A stretch of DNA of 64,000 bases. Origin: Agroathelia rolfsii. Lineage: Eukaryota > Basidiomycota > Agaricomycetes > Amylocorticiales > Amylocorticiaceae. Under the pieces are notes generated by a model. That model saw only the letters and a program-made list of their open reading frames with translations. It searched no databases and was not told where the DNA came from. The DNA lies in NCBI GenBank assembly GCA_018343915.1, contig JABRWF010000004.1, forward strand, positions 1,736,001 to 1,800,000. Reading direction: 5' to 3'. The position numbers were made by a program, and so were the translations under genes. Below are positions 47,501 to 60,424 of this stretch, piece after piece (position 1 is the stretch's first letter; each line of letters opens with the position of its first letter).

Positions 47501-49469
47501 ACTCATGTGATTGCGTACGATCTCTTGCTCGGACTACGCCGTCCATCTTAGCAATCGGCACTTGCAGCTCGGATGTATTATCAGTGTGACTACACTTTAT
47601 TCAAAACGAACCAGCTTGCCCTTTAGCGACCTCGACTATCAATCATCGGCGCTCAGCGACAGTGTTGGCGAAAGGCACCCACGCTGTACGTATAATGTGC
47701 TCATTGTATGTATCATCTCGCCGTCAGATGCCGCACATAGCTAGGGCAAGTTCCGAGTTCTGCGTGGCATCTGAATCAACCTCGAACCTCTTTGTCTTCG
47801 TACCCTATTTCCACATACACCTGTAAGCCGCCGAGCACGGCATAAACGCACCATCCAGCTTGAAACAAGTCAATACCTGGCCCGCCCTGCCGGCGTAATT
47901 CCTTCTTGCTGGGATTCGGAGCGTTTCCCTATATCTTTCGAAAATAGATTACCTCTGTTACTAGCACATATAACCGATGACACTCTTGGACCGCTTGAAC
48001 CCTACCCCTGGTTAGCGGCGGCGGTTCGGTAACATCCAGCTATCATTCTACACAGCTCGCAATTCTGGCATGAGCGTATTATGGCATGCACATGTATGTC
48101 CGATAGCACGTTCATGTTTTCAGGAAAATTGAATATATATTTCAGACTTTTGAGTTATAGACGGCTATACACATAGCGCATATAGTCCGGTTGGCTGAAT
48201 AATAAAGAAATATTGAACGGACATTCTCAGGGGCATTGTCTACCGACGGTGCACAACCAATTGTATGTTTCAGATCCCTCGGCCTGCTGTTGAAAGGAAT
48301 CGAAAGAACTATTTCAATTCAATTTACTATTATTCATGCTTCATGTTCCTCTATATTCGGTTGGAAATAGAAGTCTATTCTCTATCTCCCTCTTTCTCCC
48401 TGTCTTCGTTCATTAGATTTAGCAGGATGCTCATGTGACAGGGGAAAATGAATACAGGCAAAAATGATACTGACACAACAATGGAGAAAAGAATAGAAAT
48501 GAGATTGGTCCCCCCGAAATTTTCTCACTCTTTTAGCTCACTTTTACGTTTAAGTTTGATACATTAGTTTGATAATACTATAGATTTCCTATTCAGTTTC
48601 ACAGGAGTCAAGCGCTGACTATAAAAGGAGAGAAAACCACCGAACTGAGTTACATTCTAAGCTGCTATTGCGATTCATATATATATTACTGGCCTCTTTA
48701 TGTACATTTAGTGAGACAGTTTTGAATGTTAATGTGAGATAATTACTCGGGGAAAAGGGTAACTCAATCTCTGAGAAATCTTGGACACACAGCTCACGAC
48801 AAAACAAATAGTTATATTGCTACATACTTGGTGGTAGTTGAGAGCATTTTGATTGTATGTGTCTGTTAAACATTGTATTGATGGTAATGGAGATAATGAA
48901 GTGTGCCGCCGAGGTATGATCAAAAAGAGCTAGATATAAACAAGGAAAGCAAAATGGGTAACATATCTATAAAAGACCTGGTCCATAAAGATTGGGGAAG
49001 GGTCGTTGATGACTAAATCATTGTTCTAGAGAAGAAGGTCCATACATGGAAAGCAGTCCATCAAGAAGAGTGACGTGAGACAAAAGTAAATGAAGATGGT
49101 GGTAGTGATAATGAGTGTGGAAGCGCATGTATAGCTCATAGATTCAACTAGAAACACTAACGAAGCGAGGATGGGAATAAAGATTTGAGTAAGGGGTATC
49201 AAGATGGGATATGCAAGCGAAAGCACAGTAGCAGAAAAAACAAGACACGTTTTCCTCGCATGTGCACGCTAATAGTGGTAGGTGCACATCCCGACATTCA
49301 TCGGCACGTAGTCGACGTCGGTGAAGGGCCGAGTCATGATCCGAAAGATGAAAGCAAGCGGATGCATAGGGGAGAAAGGGGAACAGGAATAATGCAAGAG
49401 ACATATCAACAGCCTAAGGAATTTTTTTTCTTCTTCATTTGACCACAACAGAAATTCTGTTACCGAATA
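44508..49469. other. Gene-poor 5-kb region
   Basis: No convincing full gene was found. Two fragments look partly coding but are not recognised. A minus-strand stretch at about 46360-46478 (GVDDGIYEGTCDAEPAIL) follows an acceptor-like CTGAAAATAG. A plus-strand open frame, 46975-47250, gives 91 residues starting MAAQMPLSLKDTV. AT-rich sequence dominates 48100-49000. These may be relics of decayed genes. Confidence 0.4.
46975..47250 (+). CDS. Unrecognised open frame, 91 residues
   Basis: An uninterrupted frame starts at an ATG (MAAQMPLSLKDTVTITASF) and contains KEAEFLLYKILTHSNFVRVV. I see no domain, signal peptide or neighbouring splice sites. It may be a chance frame or a relic. Confidence 0.2.
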   Translation: MAAQMPLSLKDTVTITASFESIGRKKATGLETPKNKEAEFLLYKILTHSNFVRVVSISQQNDSWRYYLEVASHCHGPTTVTLCLEKHLVVQ

Positions 49470-51432
49470 TCATCGTAGATCAGCCAGCGAGAACTGCCTC
49501 AGAAGTACTTCGTCCGCGGGATCGCGATAAGGTACACGCCTGCCTTTGAGTAGATCAAGGGGCACCAACTTGCGATCACCTAGATAATGGGGAGCAGAAG
49601 TGGCCCCCGAGGAGGATGTGGACGAAGAGGATGAGGATGAGAGAGGGCGGCGTTGCTGCCAGCCAATAGACACGCGATCACCATCATATAGATAGGCGTC
49701 GTAAGCTTTGTCGTGGGCACGTGACAAATGATGGCGAGCTTCTTGCAATTCTTCTTCTTCTTGGGTCCTATCATGCCGCGGACCACGCGAGCTGGCCGCA
49801 TTCGTCGTGGGAGTTGCAGGGTAGGGTCCGTCAACATCCATAGGGGTGCCTACTTCGTGATCATCTCGTTCGTAACCCTGTCGGCGATGTTGGTGGAGGG
49901 TTCGATGGTGGCCTGAGGTAGAAGATGATAAATGGTATGCCGACGATGCGACTTCTTCCCGTTCGCTCGACCGTTCCGAGGAAAACGAGTCAGAGCGATG
50001 GGAACCACCTGACCAGGCGGAGGAGCTTAGCGTAGAAGACTCACGCTGTTCGGAAACATGCTCGGACCCTCTGCTTGGTCGTCGGTGGACAGGAGGTGAA
50101 AGAGAGAGCGACGATGAGCCTTGTCGCGGCTCAGTCGTTAGGGGAGGTGGAAAAGGTACATAACCTGACCCGCGGACACTGTTGTTAGAGTGCGCACCAG
50201 CAAGCTTATTTTTGTGGGATATAGATGAAGCATTCGCCGGCGAGTGCGGCTCAATGGAAGGCGAGTACGGATGAGCACGTTCACGCTGAGAGCGTGCAAA
50301 AAGTGTCGGCGATATTCTTCTGCCTGGACTGCCTGGCTCAGAGTTGGGCGAGTTCATAGCAGCCTCATGGGCTGCAGAGGCCTCTACCAAAGATCGCCGA
50401 CTCTTTTGCTGCTTGGCGGCTCGGATGATACCTGGAGGAATGACTTGATCACCGATCTCGGTAATGACTTGGACGTTGCGCAGGTCATCAAGTGTAGCGT
50501 GCGTGAAATATGCAGCTATTTACATAGAAAGCAATCAATGCGTGACATGTCAGAAATTTACTAGACACAAAACCTCGGGGAAGAAGAATACTGACTGATG
50601 TGCCACTTGCGCTCTTCGCCATTGTTCACATTTGGCAGATGCACTTTCACGCTGTAGGATTGCTTCACAAGACGATCTTTGGGGTCAGGCATGCGTGGAT
50701 CTCTGTTGGCATACACACTGCACACAGACACATGATCAGTAAGCTAGAAGTTATTGGGAGCATGAGCAGACTGTAGAGGAATACTCACGAAGTCATGGGA
50801 GCATATGGAGTTAAACAAGACCGATATTCCTCACGTGTGGTGATCGACTTTTGGTGATAAAATAGAAATTCCTGTAGGCAGCATCCATCAGCATCAACGT
50901 GTGTCCATCACAAATAGGAGAAAGAAAAGAAAAGAAAAAAAGGACAAATGGTAGTAAGCGATGAGCCATCACATGAACACTCACATTGCGGACCCGGCTA
51001 GGCCCCCAGCTCATTCCATCTGTCCTGCAAACAAGATGATGAGATGAGAACATGGCAATGTATGCGCAATCATTGCCAAATATGAATGTTTACCATCGTT
51101 CAATTCCAGGTGCTTCAAGGTCTTTGACACCGTCCTCGGGGCCAGCTCGCTCTTCCCAGACGAAGATATCTCCCGAACGGAGGTGTCGGCGCTCCTGTAA
51201 AGAATAAGCGCCAAAAAAAAAAAAAAAAAAAAAACAGCGCCACCGCCACCAATCAGCCACCGAAAAGCGCTCAGCCACTGCGCGCCGACGCAGCGCGCGG
51301 AAGAAACGGACGTACTTCGGAGTCAAGACGCCTACCAATCAACGGCAGCAAGCCACGGATGACAGCCCAGCAAATGAGCATAGCGTCGTGCGTCGTGCAC
51401 ATTTTTGCATTCTGCAATGTGGGTCGTTGCAT
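49470..51432 (-). CDS. WOPR (Gti1/Pac2 family) transcription regulator
   Basis: The start ATG is at 51432 (MQRPTLQNAKMCTTHDAML). WOPR box A runs through GLLPLIGRRLDSEERRHLRS, GDIFVWEERAGPEDGV and IERWTDGMSWGPSRVRNEFL. Box B contains DPKDRLVKQSYSVKV, KWHISAYFTHATLDDLRNVQ and IPPGIIRAAKQQKSRR. The C-terminal 300 residues are Ser/His/Pro-rich and disordered, ending RQFSLADLR. The WOPR family (Wor1, Ryp1, Sge1, Mit1) are nuclear DNA-binding master switches of morphology and development in fungi. The first intron carries a run of 22 T (coding strand) before its acceptor. The gene has 5.8 kb of gene-free upstream DNA, as known for Wor1-type switch genes. Confidence 0.92.
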
Positions 51433-54400
51433 TGCACAAATGATAGTGCGAAATGTGTGTGGGCCAAGAGTATGTGTGTTTGTAGTACTTATTTATGGAC
51501 GATATGAGAGAAGACTGCAGTGCAGAGTGTTGTGAGAGAGGAGGGGCCCGGAGAGAGGGATGGCACTCAAGGAGGAAGACGGGATGGATATGGGGCCTCC
51601 GAGGTTTATAACTATTGCGGCAAGGATCTCATCGGATGGATAGAAGGAGCGAGGAAGGACGAGAGGACCAAAAGAGTGGCGGGACTATCTTTCTCACACT
51701 TTTTCGTATTATTATTTTTATTATTTTTATTTTGCTTGAGAGTGAGAAGGGGCTCTTCTTGTTGGAGGAATTGAATGGAATCATCATCATCACATCATCT
51801 CGAGGGACGAGCCAGTTGACGGACTGTTACTGGCGTGTTTTCATCTCGAATCGAACTGAAATGAACTCAAGATGGCGAAGGAGGGGCCTAAAGATCAACT
51901 TCACGGCGGAAGAGAGGCTGTTCCCAGCCTTGTCCGACATTGGCCCAGAAGATTAGAGCAGCCCAAGCTATAGTTAGACGCCACACAGCCGCAGTCTGCG
52001 CACGACGCTTAATCGCGCCACCACCTCTGTAATTTGCCTATTGGACTCATCATCACCCACTCGCCGCCGGTCTTTTAACATCAAAGTCTCGGCTGGGAAA
52101 GATTTGCCTCCGGCAGCCCCGGCACCTTTGGCTCCGCGGCACTCTTATCGACAAATCTGACTCAGAACACCTGGGTTAATGTACTCAATGTGTGCACAAG
52201 GAGGAGACAGCAACTGCATGGCCAAGCTCGCCTCCATCCCTTTGATGTCTCTGTGTTATCCCTTGGTACATGTATGATCCTCTCCCGCTTGTATGTCCTC
52301 GGAGCAAACCAGAGGGATTTCAGGCTACAGGATGTAGGGAACTGTAAAAACCCAAATGGCTCGCTTCTCGTGATCTCCTTGGTGATGTGAGGCACTCCAC
52401 TAACGACATTATTGAGCCCCACTCAAACAAGACGTATGGAATGAAGCTGTATGACCTTACTACATGGTCCGCATACGCATAGCAGCCTTTGCCCCCCTTC
52501 CGAAACGAAGGAGTTCCTGTCATCTTATCCGACTTGGTCAGTTAGAAAATGCGCCAGCATGGTGAAAAGGGAACCGACTCGCCCCACCTGTTTGGCTGTG
52601 TCAGCCACTGATTACCTCGCTAGTCTCTCTCTTCGGGCCATTCTAGACCGCTCCAAAGAAGCGCCGCCACACATATAAACTCTCCCGAGACAACCCCACT
52701 TGTAAACTGGACTGAATACAAAGATAAATATATGCTACAATGCACGCGCACTACTGGCCTGAGCATCAGTATTCATCTACACAGGCTATTCAAGTCCTTA
52801 TGCAGGCCGTATGGCACCCTCCGGCAAGCTCACTAAAAAAGCATGTGGATCCATGACGGGAGACACCGGCCCGCACAGCCCAGATGAAATATGGAAACAA
52901 GAACGAGGACGTAATGAGCGGTGTCATTAGCAAAGCGTGATATTATTGTCGCGAAGTGAAATACAGTTCATGCGTGAAAAGGGTTAAGGAAAAAGGCTAT
53001 TAGGCTAGCAAAAGCGCACATGTACACGACACACATATTACATTCGCATATACAGTCTTAGTGCGGTGTTAACTGGTTAGGAATAAGCTTTTTCTATATA
53101 TGCGCACGTGGGTCATTATTTCACTCGAGTTAGCTGCCGTCGTTTATCCACAGTCGTTGCGCACAGCTGTGGTCGTATAGCAAGCCGACTCAGGTCCATC
53201 CCAGATTAGGTTCGTAAACTCCGGATCATGCCAAAGAAGGCAGCAAACAAACCTTATGTGTCGTCCGTCGCCTATTTTGACTATCCACTTACGCATTACT
53301 CCGATCCCAGGCTAGGCTAGGTCATATGTGAAGGGATAGCCCCCGGTCTTTTTGTTACCCGAAAGCATGCGCTTGCGACATATATCCAGTCCACTGAGGG
53401 AGCGGAGGACTCTGATGGCCTGAACTGTGGTGGGTGTAAGCAAACAAAGCAATCGCAAATCATTTATCAGCGTGCTTACACAATCCTTCTCTGTCTTCCT
53501 ATCCTTTCCGACGATCGGCAAAGGCCAAAAAAGCGCCCGTTGTCTTCGTCTTGCATACTTTCGCTGTCGTGGAAAGAACTCATTCGCGCGGCGGCCCGGC
53601 CCTAGCCGTCGCTGCAATTCAAGGGTTGTGAGGAATAATTAACTTCAAGAAGCGGCGTCTATCGCCACTATTGCATTGGATGTGTCCCTATCTGCAGGGT
53701 ACTTCAAGTCGGACCTTGATGCTTATACAGGACTCAAGGAAAGGACGTAATAAAAGAACAAAGGGGGAGAGAAGACACTGGGAATGTCGGACAAGCGACG
53801 CTATGACCTGTTCAAGTTTCCGAGGCTGCTGCATTTCATTCCTTCCCTAAATTTTTTCTAATCAGATGGTTCCGGAAAAGACTAAGCAAGAGCGCAAGAA
53901 ACTTTAACGTGAAGCTTAATTGAAAGCTTCCATTCTAATCATGCCTCTATCTATCTCCCTCACAATTCAAACTCTGCACCCAGTCAAAAGCACGCGCTTG
54001 TGAACTGGCACCCAGTTGAACTCCGCCGAGTCGCCTAAGCATCTTCGCTACTGCACAGCCATCTCAGGAGATGGAGTTACTCTGGCCATCGTGCAACTTG
54101 AAGTAGCAAAGCTTCGTTCGCACCACAAGTCGGTCTAGTACACTGGAAGTTACCAGTGGAGCAATGTCGTCATCTAACATCCTTATCGTCATTGCCGTCA
54201 TCCATCTATCGATACCGCCGTCGCCGGCACCAGACACCCATAGGCAATAATCCCGATAGAATCAGGACAGCTCTGAGAGTTCAAGCGCATCCGGGGCAGT
54301 CATGACCGTGAGTTCCGAGTCCAGATGATCAGACATTACAATTAACATCCGAACTGGACCGCATTAGTGCGCTTCTAGACTTGCAAAGTAGAAATTATCG

Positions 54401-57261
54401 CAACTCGGATTTGCGCAGTACTACAACGCTCCCAAATGCCCGCCCGATCTTCGTCATATCTCTTTTTGGTTGTAGAAAAAGGTAGGGTGATAGAGAGAGG
54501 GAATCATCCTCCCACTGCCAGCTGAGTATTTTTTTTCTTAGGGTTCAACTTCAAGCTTGTTGTAGCGTCGCTTTTTTTGGGAAGCATGACAGCCGAGCTT
54601 TCCTATAGCAATGTCTAATTAAAAATAAATACTTTGACGAGCCGGCCGGGACGAGATTGGAGCGGCCCGCCGAAAATCGTTGGACCCGGGGGTTGCAATT
54701 AGATCAGTAGATATGTATAGGCTACGACAGATGCATCACAATTATGACACCATTTATCACTCTAAGCGGGGTGAGCAGACCATCTTGATACATATTTCTA
54801 TCATGATGTAGCTGAAATTTTGGTAAAACATAGTTAGCCTTGTGACAGATGCAAGCATTCAATAAGATGTGGAAATGACCCAAGATTGTGGCAAGACGGG
54901 GGAGAAGAGTGGGTGTGCACACTCGAAATTAGGACAATATGGAGGCGCTGTCCTTAACGCACATGCAAACAATCGATAGCGAGGGGTAGATCGAGGACCT
55001 CGAAGCTGGCCAGAAGATTTGCCGAGCATGGGTCACATGCGAGAAGCCGTAGGCACCTCGGGTATGCCTTCTTTTCGTCCTCAAATCACGGACTGGCCAC
55101 AAGGCAGTGCCCCGCAAGACGCGCAGCATCATAGTACAGCTGCTGATTGATTTCTATTTTCGGTCTAGGCGCAAGAGAAACACTTGAATGGGTCTGACAT
55201 TTATGTAAGGCCTATAGTCGTTGCTTGATCACTGGTCGATCACTGCTTCCAGGAGGGTGGAAGGTAAATGAAATCAATGCACTTTTCCTGTATGTGTACA
55301 ATTTTAAATTCAAGGACTCATGCATGCACGCTCATGAATGAGTTCCATGTGGCTATTTGTGCAGCACGGCTGTAGGAAGCACCCTGGAACCTGGAAAATA
55401 CATATCTTCATCATTCCGAACTTATCATAGCCTGCCATGGTAGCGCAGTGATGCATCAACGGGAAAAAAGATAGCAAACAAAAAACCACCGCACACGGCC
55501 CTGATGTGACAAAGCTTCGCACAATCAAAGATCACTTCATGGATTTCGTGGGTCTGTGTGTTTTAAATATATCATGCGTTGCATGATAGACGGACAGATA
55601 AGTGATGAGAGAGCTGAAGATGAGGGAACAAAAATAAATGTGGACATACGGTTTTGATCATGATATCAGTTTCACACACTAACAGGCGAGATGACGTACC
55701 GGTTACCACAGACAATCATCTCTTGGTTAATGTTTGGTACAAACAGAAAAAAGCAAACGTTAAAGTAGGTGTATGATTCATTAGGTAGACAGCACTTGCT
55801 TGGACATCTGACCAATATTAGATCCCCATGGTGTGCTGTATGCCATATTGCTTTGCTCGCCTATTTGAATCTACAAGTGGACCACATTGTTTTGGCGAGA
55901 GCCGAGCAGAGTTGATGACATAGGATAACTATGTCGCAAAAATTACGGAACAGGCGGGTGCGTTGGTCCTACTAGTACCCTCTTTTTGGCGCCGCTTTGA
56001 TTGGATTCAGCCTTCCGGACGACTCAAAGTCCTATATTCCGCACCCGGCTGAGATGGCCAAGGCTCAACAGGTATTTTATACGGCTGCAATCGATGCAAA
56101 ATTGCCGCCGCTGCCACCGCCTGTTTAAGGTAAGTTGTGCATCCTCAATCCTCCCGTTACCTTAGTCTTTGGCACTATCCGATTCTGGAAAGAAACAATA
56201 TGATATTGTATTGATAATAGCACTAGAGCAGCTGCTAGTAATAGGAACGCCACGAACGAATCCTGCTGAAAAAGAAATTGCGGAAGACTGGGATAATACA
56301 AACCTGAGCTTGAACAAGAAGACAGCAAGCTTATAAGACAATCAGCATCAAGACATTAGTATTGCCAGTAGCGTACTAATCAGACCGACGTATCCAATTA
56401 GACTTCCTTATGCGGGTTGTTGTGTTCAACTGTTGTGCGCATGTCATCCGAGTCGCTCAGGGCCCGGGGCCACCTCGGCCGCGGACTTGGTCACCGGGGG
56501 CGGGAACGACCGACGCCGATAATTAAAGAAGCGTGCAATCAACCCCAACAGCAAAAATCATAAACTCTGTCCAAACTCAGAATGTATTTATTTAGCATAC
56601 CGTATATATTTAGCCATTATCCTTATTAGGACACGCACAGCCTCGTCAGGCCACAAACCCACAGGTAGGCCTGTAAGTCCTATGTAAGGCGAACCGGTTT
56701 CCGTAACATCATGAAACTGGTAACCAGCACAACCGCCTGAACAAAGTCCAGTGAGATAAAAAGATCCTCTGTTACCCAGGTTGGTCACGACCAACAAATG
56801 CTATCGGCGGCACTGAGACCCAAAACAAAGGTTGCAAAGGTCGCTTTGCCAATCGTGAGCTTTATATACTCGTATCGTGCGAAACGGTCCATCGAAAGGA
56901 CCCCGTTCGAAGTCGGTCGCATATCACAAAGGTACGGTATGCGTAGCCCAGGCAGGCGAGAAAAGAAATGGTAACCAACAAAAGAGATGGGATAAGGTAA
57001 GATGTATAATAGTTTTGGGACAAGTATCACGTCAAGTCTAAACTGGAACCCTCGTTGTGTTTTGACCTTTTGCTACCGCTAAACTGATGTTGCCAATCGG
57101 GCTGAACTCCCTCGCTGTAGTTTCGGGGAAACTTCAGACAGAAATGACCACAATGCCATCGGCAGAGGCCATGTCGTCTTACAATAAACATAGAGGGGCA
57201 GAGGGTATGGTTACTTAGTCATGCGGGTAAACCATTTAATTTCCATGTCTCCTCTTGTGTA
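51433..57261. other. Long gene-free region upstream of the WOPR gene
   Basis: 5.8 kb without a supported gene, from the WOPR start to the stop of the DNAJC11-like gene. Open frames here are under 115 codons with no recognisable domain. The first 1.2 kb probably includes the WOPR promoter and 5' leader. The size and the adjoining regulator suggest an extended control region. Confidence 0.45.
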
Positions 57262-59800
57262 TCAAGCGACAAGATGTTCTACCAAAAATGAAACACCGAA
57301 ACCAGAAATACGTGATCAACTCATTGTGATAATTTTATTTTCACCAGTGACAAAAAAAAAACGCACCTTGTAAAGGTAATACCACCGGACGCTCATCGAG
57401 CACTTCACCATAATGCTCTCGTCCTCTGAATGAGTAGCGCACCCTCAATCGCTTGGGGACGCCCGGCGCCGGATCGTAAAAGCCTTGCATGTTGGCCTAG
57501 AATAAAAAATCGGGAAGGCAATGCACACAGAAACATAGCCGATGCCATCGTCAGCCCAAGCCCAACCAACATTAACAGCACAGCCCAGGCACGTTACCTT
57601 CGTCTTGTAGCCAGGAATGTACAATCGACTGTCCTGTACCAAAGCTTGTAAAGCTACAGTAACATCTACTGCCAGTGCTCGTGCCTCTTCTAGATCTTCG
57701 CTGGGTCCATAGAATGCTTCCATAATGACTAGGCCTATAGCGTAAAAGAACAGAATCAGAAAAGATCGAAGCCCAGTCCCTCGAAGAGAGTAACGGAACA
57801 ATTGGGGCTCTCATTCCACAGTGCACGATCTGGATCCTTCATTTTAGTCTTTACCTTGTATTCTCTGCTCGGCTTCAGTATGTTTTTGGGCCGTTCCTCG
57901 AAGCAAACTCGCAGTCTCTTCGCTTCCACGGCGGATGTCTTGCTTCTCTTCGCGTAAAGCCCTTCTCATAGCACGGTAAAACCTGTCTCCGCCATTTTCT
58001 TGAGTGAGGATTACTCAATAAAAGAGATACTCAATATTACTTACGCAACACGTTGTATCCGTCGCCTTGGCTTCATAACAAAGTGATAGCCAAGAACAAG
58101 CAGTACCGTCGGTGTCACAGTTGCGTAAAGCGCCAGTGAATGGTCGTTATGAGGAGAGAGGGCGATTGGTATTATTAATCTCTGCCTCAACACCCCTAAC
58201 TCCAATCGTAACATCACACCCTCGACGCTGACGCCCACATTGGCTCCTATTACACTCGAGTCTGAAGGTTGCCATGTCCATGACATAAGCCATTGCAGCC
58301 CAGCCAAGGTGAGTTGCATGCCTGCAGTGAAACGTAACTTGAGTTCCGCAAAGGTCAGACCTACTTCAGCTTGTAGCGCAGACGCAATACCGGCCACTGA
58401 GGCACCATATGAGTAATGATACGCTCCACGAGTGAGACCAGAGATACTGGCTGGTTTGGGCAAGATATCAGTGTCTTCTGGAGGTTCGTAGGACTCCTCG
58501 GTCCAGTCGAATGGTTTGGGAACGACGATGTTAAATACAAATACGGGCGTGGATGGGCCCATGCGTAGTTCCATGACACCCTGCGTAGCGGAGGTGGGAT
58601 AAAGCTTACGGGCAACGCTCACGGTCAACGGTGGTGAGGATAGAAGCGATGAAGGGGAAATACGAGTTGAAACGGAAACCGTGTTGTTTGCATCCTCGTA
58701 CGTTGCCTTGACCCCAGCATACAATGGACGAAACAAGCCATATGAACCCTAAACCAGACAGCACAGTCAATCTTGGACAGTGATAAAATATAATAAATGA
58801 ATATCCGACCTCAAAACTCCAGTTCGGAGAATATGTGTGTCTGATAACACCAAAAACGTTTCCTAGGGGTGCTCGCATTCGCGTAATGTCATGGTTCATG
58901 CGAGCATTGATGCCGATTGTTGTATTATTGTTCACTCGTTTCTGATGTTTATGAGCGACGAAGCCAGCACTAATTTTCACAGCACAACAATACCTCAATG
59001 GAATGCAAGATCCCAAAAGCAGGCACGCCCACAGAACGAATTTTCCTCATTAATGACTGGCGCTGCCAGTAGTCTTCGCGCGAGAATAGAGGGCTTGCAT
59101 CGATGCCCAACGTCAGGCGACCTCGAGGATTGATGAGGCTCTCGAGCCTTGTACGATCCCGCTCGTGTTTCACATGAAGGATTCTATCACGTAACTAAGA
59201 CCTTTCCAGTTATGAATCGTTAAGAGAGTTGCAATGGGACTACGCATACCTCGTCGGGAGGCAAGTTTCTGTACTCGGGAGACCATTTAATTTCCAGACC
59301 TTCTGTGCCTGTAGTGCCATGAGTGATTGTTGAGCTTTGTTGAATCAAAAAAGTGACCTAGTAAATCGTATACTGTTCTACAGACGAAGGAAGATCAAAC
59401 GCCACATTCGAGAGGAGCGATGAGGCAGTACTCACCGAAGAAATGGATCGGATAATGCTACACAATATGAGTACAAAGTTATATCCCCTTGTGACACCAG
59501 CCAACTCACTTTCATACGCTTTTTGAATTTCTAAGAATCTTTTTGCTGCGGTCTCCTTCGCCTCTTCGCTGGTGTCGGCATATTGCTTATCCGGATGAAA
59601 TATCACAGACAATGCTCTATGACGTTCGCGTATCTCATTCTGAGTTGCAGACTTGGGTAAATTGAGAACAGCACTGGGACCAGGTGGTGATCACATAACC
59701 GTCAGTCAAAGAAGTTATGCCGGTGGCTGCCTTGTGCAATAGCCACAATCGCAGCAGAAACTAACTAGAGAAACTCGCCAGAATCTGTATGCGACTGCAT
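57262..59800 (-). CDS. DNAJC11-like J-domain protein (mitochondrial)
   Basis: This multi-exon gene starts at ATG 59800 (MQSHTDSGEF). The N-terminal J domain contains YAVLNLPKSATQNEIRERHR and the HPD motif in SVIFHPDKQYAD, continuing to AYETLSDPFLRTVYD. The middle contains LINPRGRLTLGIDASPLF and a beta-strand-rich region (NNNTTIGINARMNHD, SPNWSFEVG). A hydrophobic stretch (LYATVTPTVLLVLGYHFV) precedes the C-terminal DUF3395-type domain, ending RPVVLPLQEHLVA at stop 57262. Animal DNAJC11 is an outer-membrane partner of MICOS/MIB in cristae organisation. The same role here is inferred from family. All exons I traced close in phase. Confidence 0.87.
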
Positions 59801-60424
59801 GTGTACCCTGGGTGTTGATTAACGTTTCTGTATGCAGTGCCAACCTATACAACTGGAAAAAGACCCGCAAACAGCACTTAAGTTAACCCAAGCCAAGAAC
59901 GGTCAAGTGCAGCCAACTGAACCGTCGGCGCGAGAGCCAGATTGGATAAGCAAAGCGGACTATGAACACGGCGGAGACTGAAAATGCTGCACGAAACTTT
60001 TCTTCGGATGCTGCTGAGCTTGGTTCATTTTCGAGGTGGGCACACTGGCCTCTAGAAAACAGAACCAAGACCATTGAGGACCCCGAATCGTCAATTGGAA
60101 ACATCAACGAGTTTTGGTCTACCCATGAAGTCCTCGATCAAATCAGACGGGACACATGGCTGTTGATAAATTTGAATACAATTGCGGTTTGCGGTGATTA
60201 GGGCGGCTGTGCTACATGTACGTGGGATTCCCATGGATGCATGTGGGCAAACAAGACAGGTTCTAATATGGTATAGGTACAATCTTCAAAAAAAAAAAAA
60301 GAGAAGCCATATATCACGACGGTTGATTATATTCAAGATGTGTTACGAGAACTGGTGAGACGTATAGATGTTCATACATGTAATGTCATCTTCGTACCGG
60401 GCTACTAGCGACGGTCCGGGGTAT
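59801..60424. other. Spacer between J-protein start and MutY stop
   Basis: These 624 bp should hold the J-protein promoter and the MutY terminator. One plus-strand frame (59962-60201, 79 residues, MNTAETENAARNFSSDAAEL) is open but shows no domain. An A-tract lies at about 60288-60300. Confidence 0.4.

Noticed and set aside
59962..60201. 79-residue plus-strand frame as a gene
   Set aside because: No domain or splice support, and it overlaps the probable promoter of the J-protein gene; mentioned only within the spacer entry.
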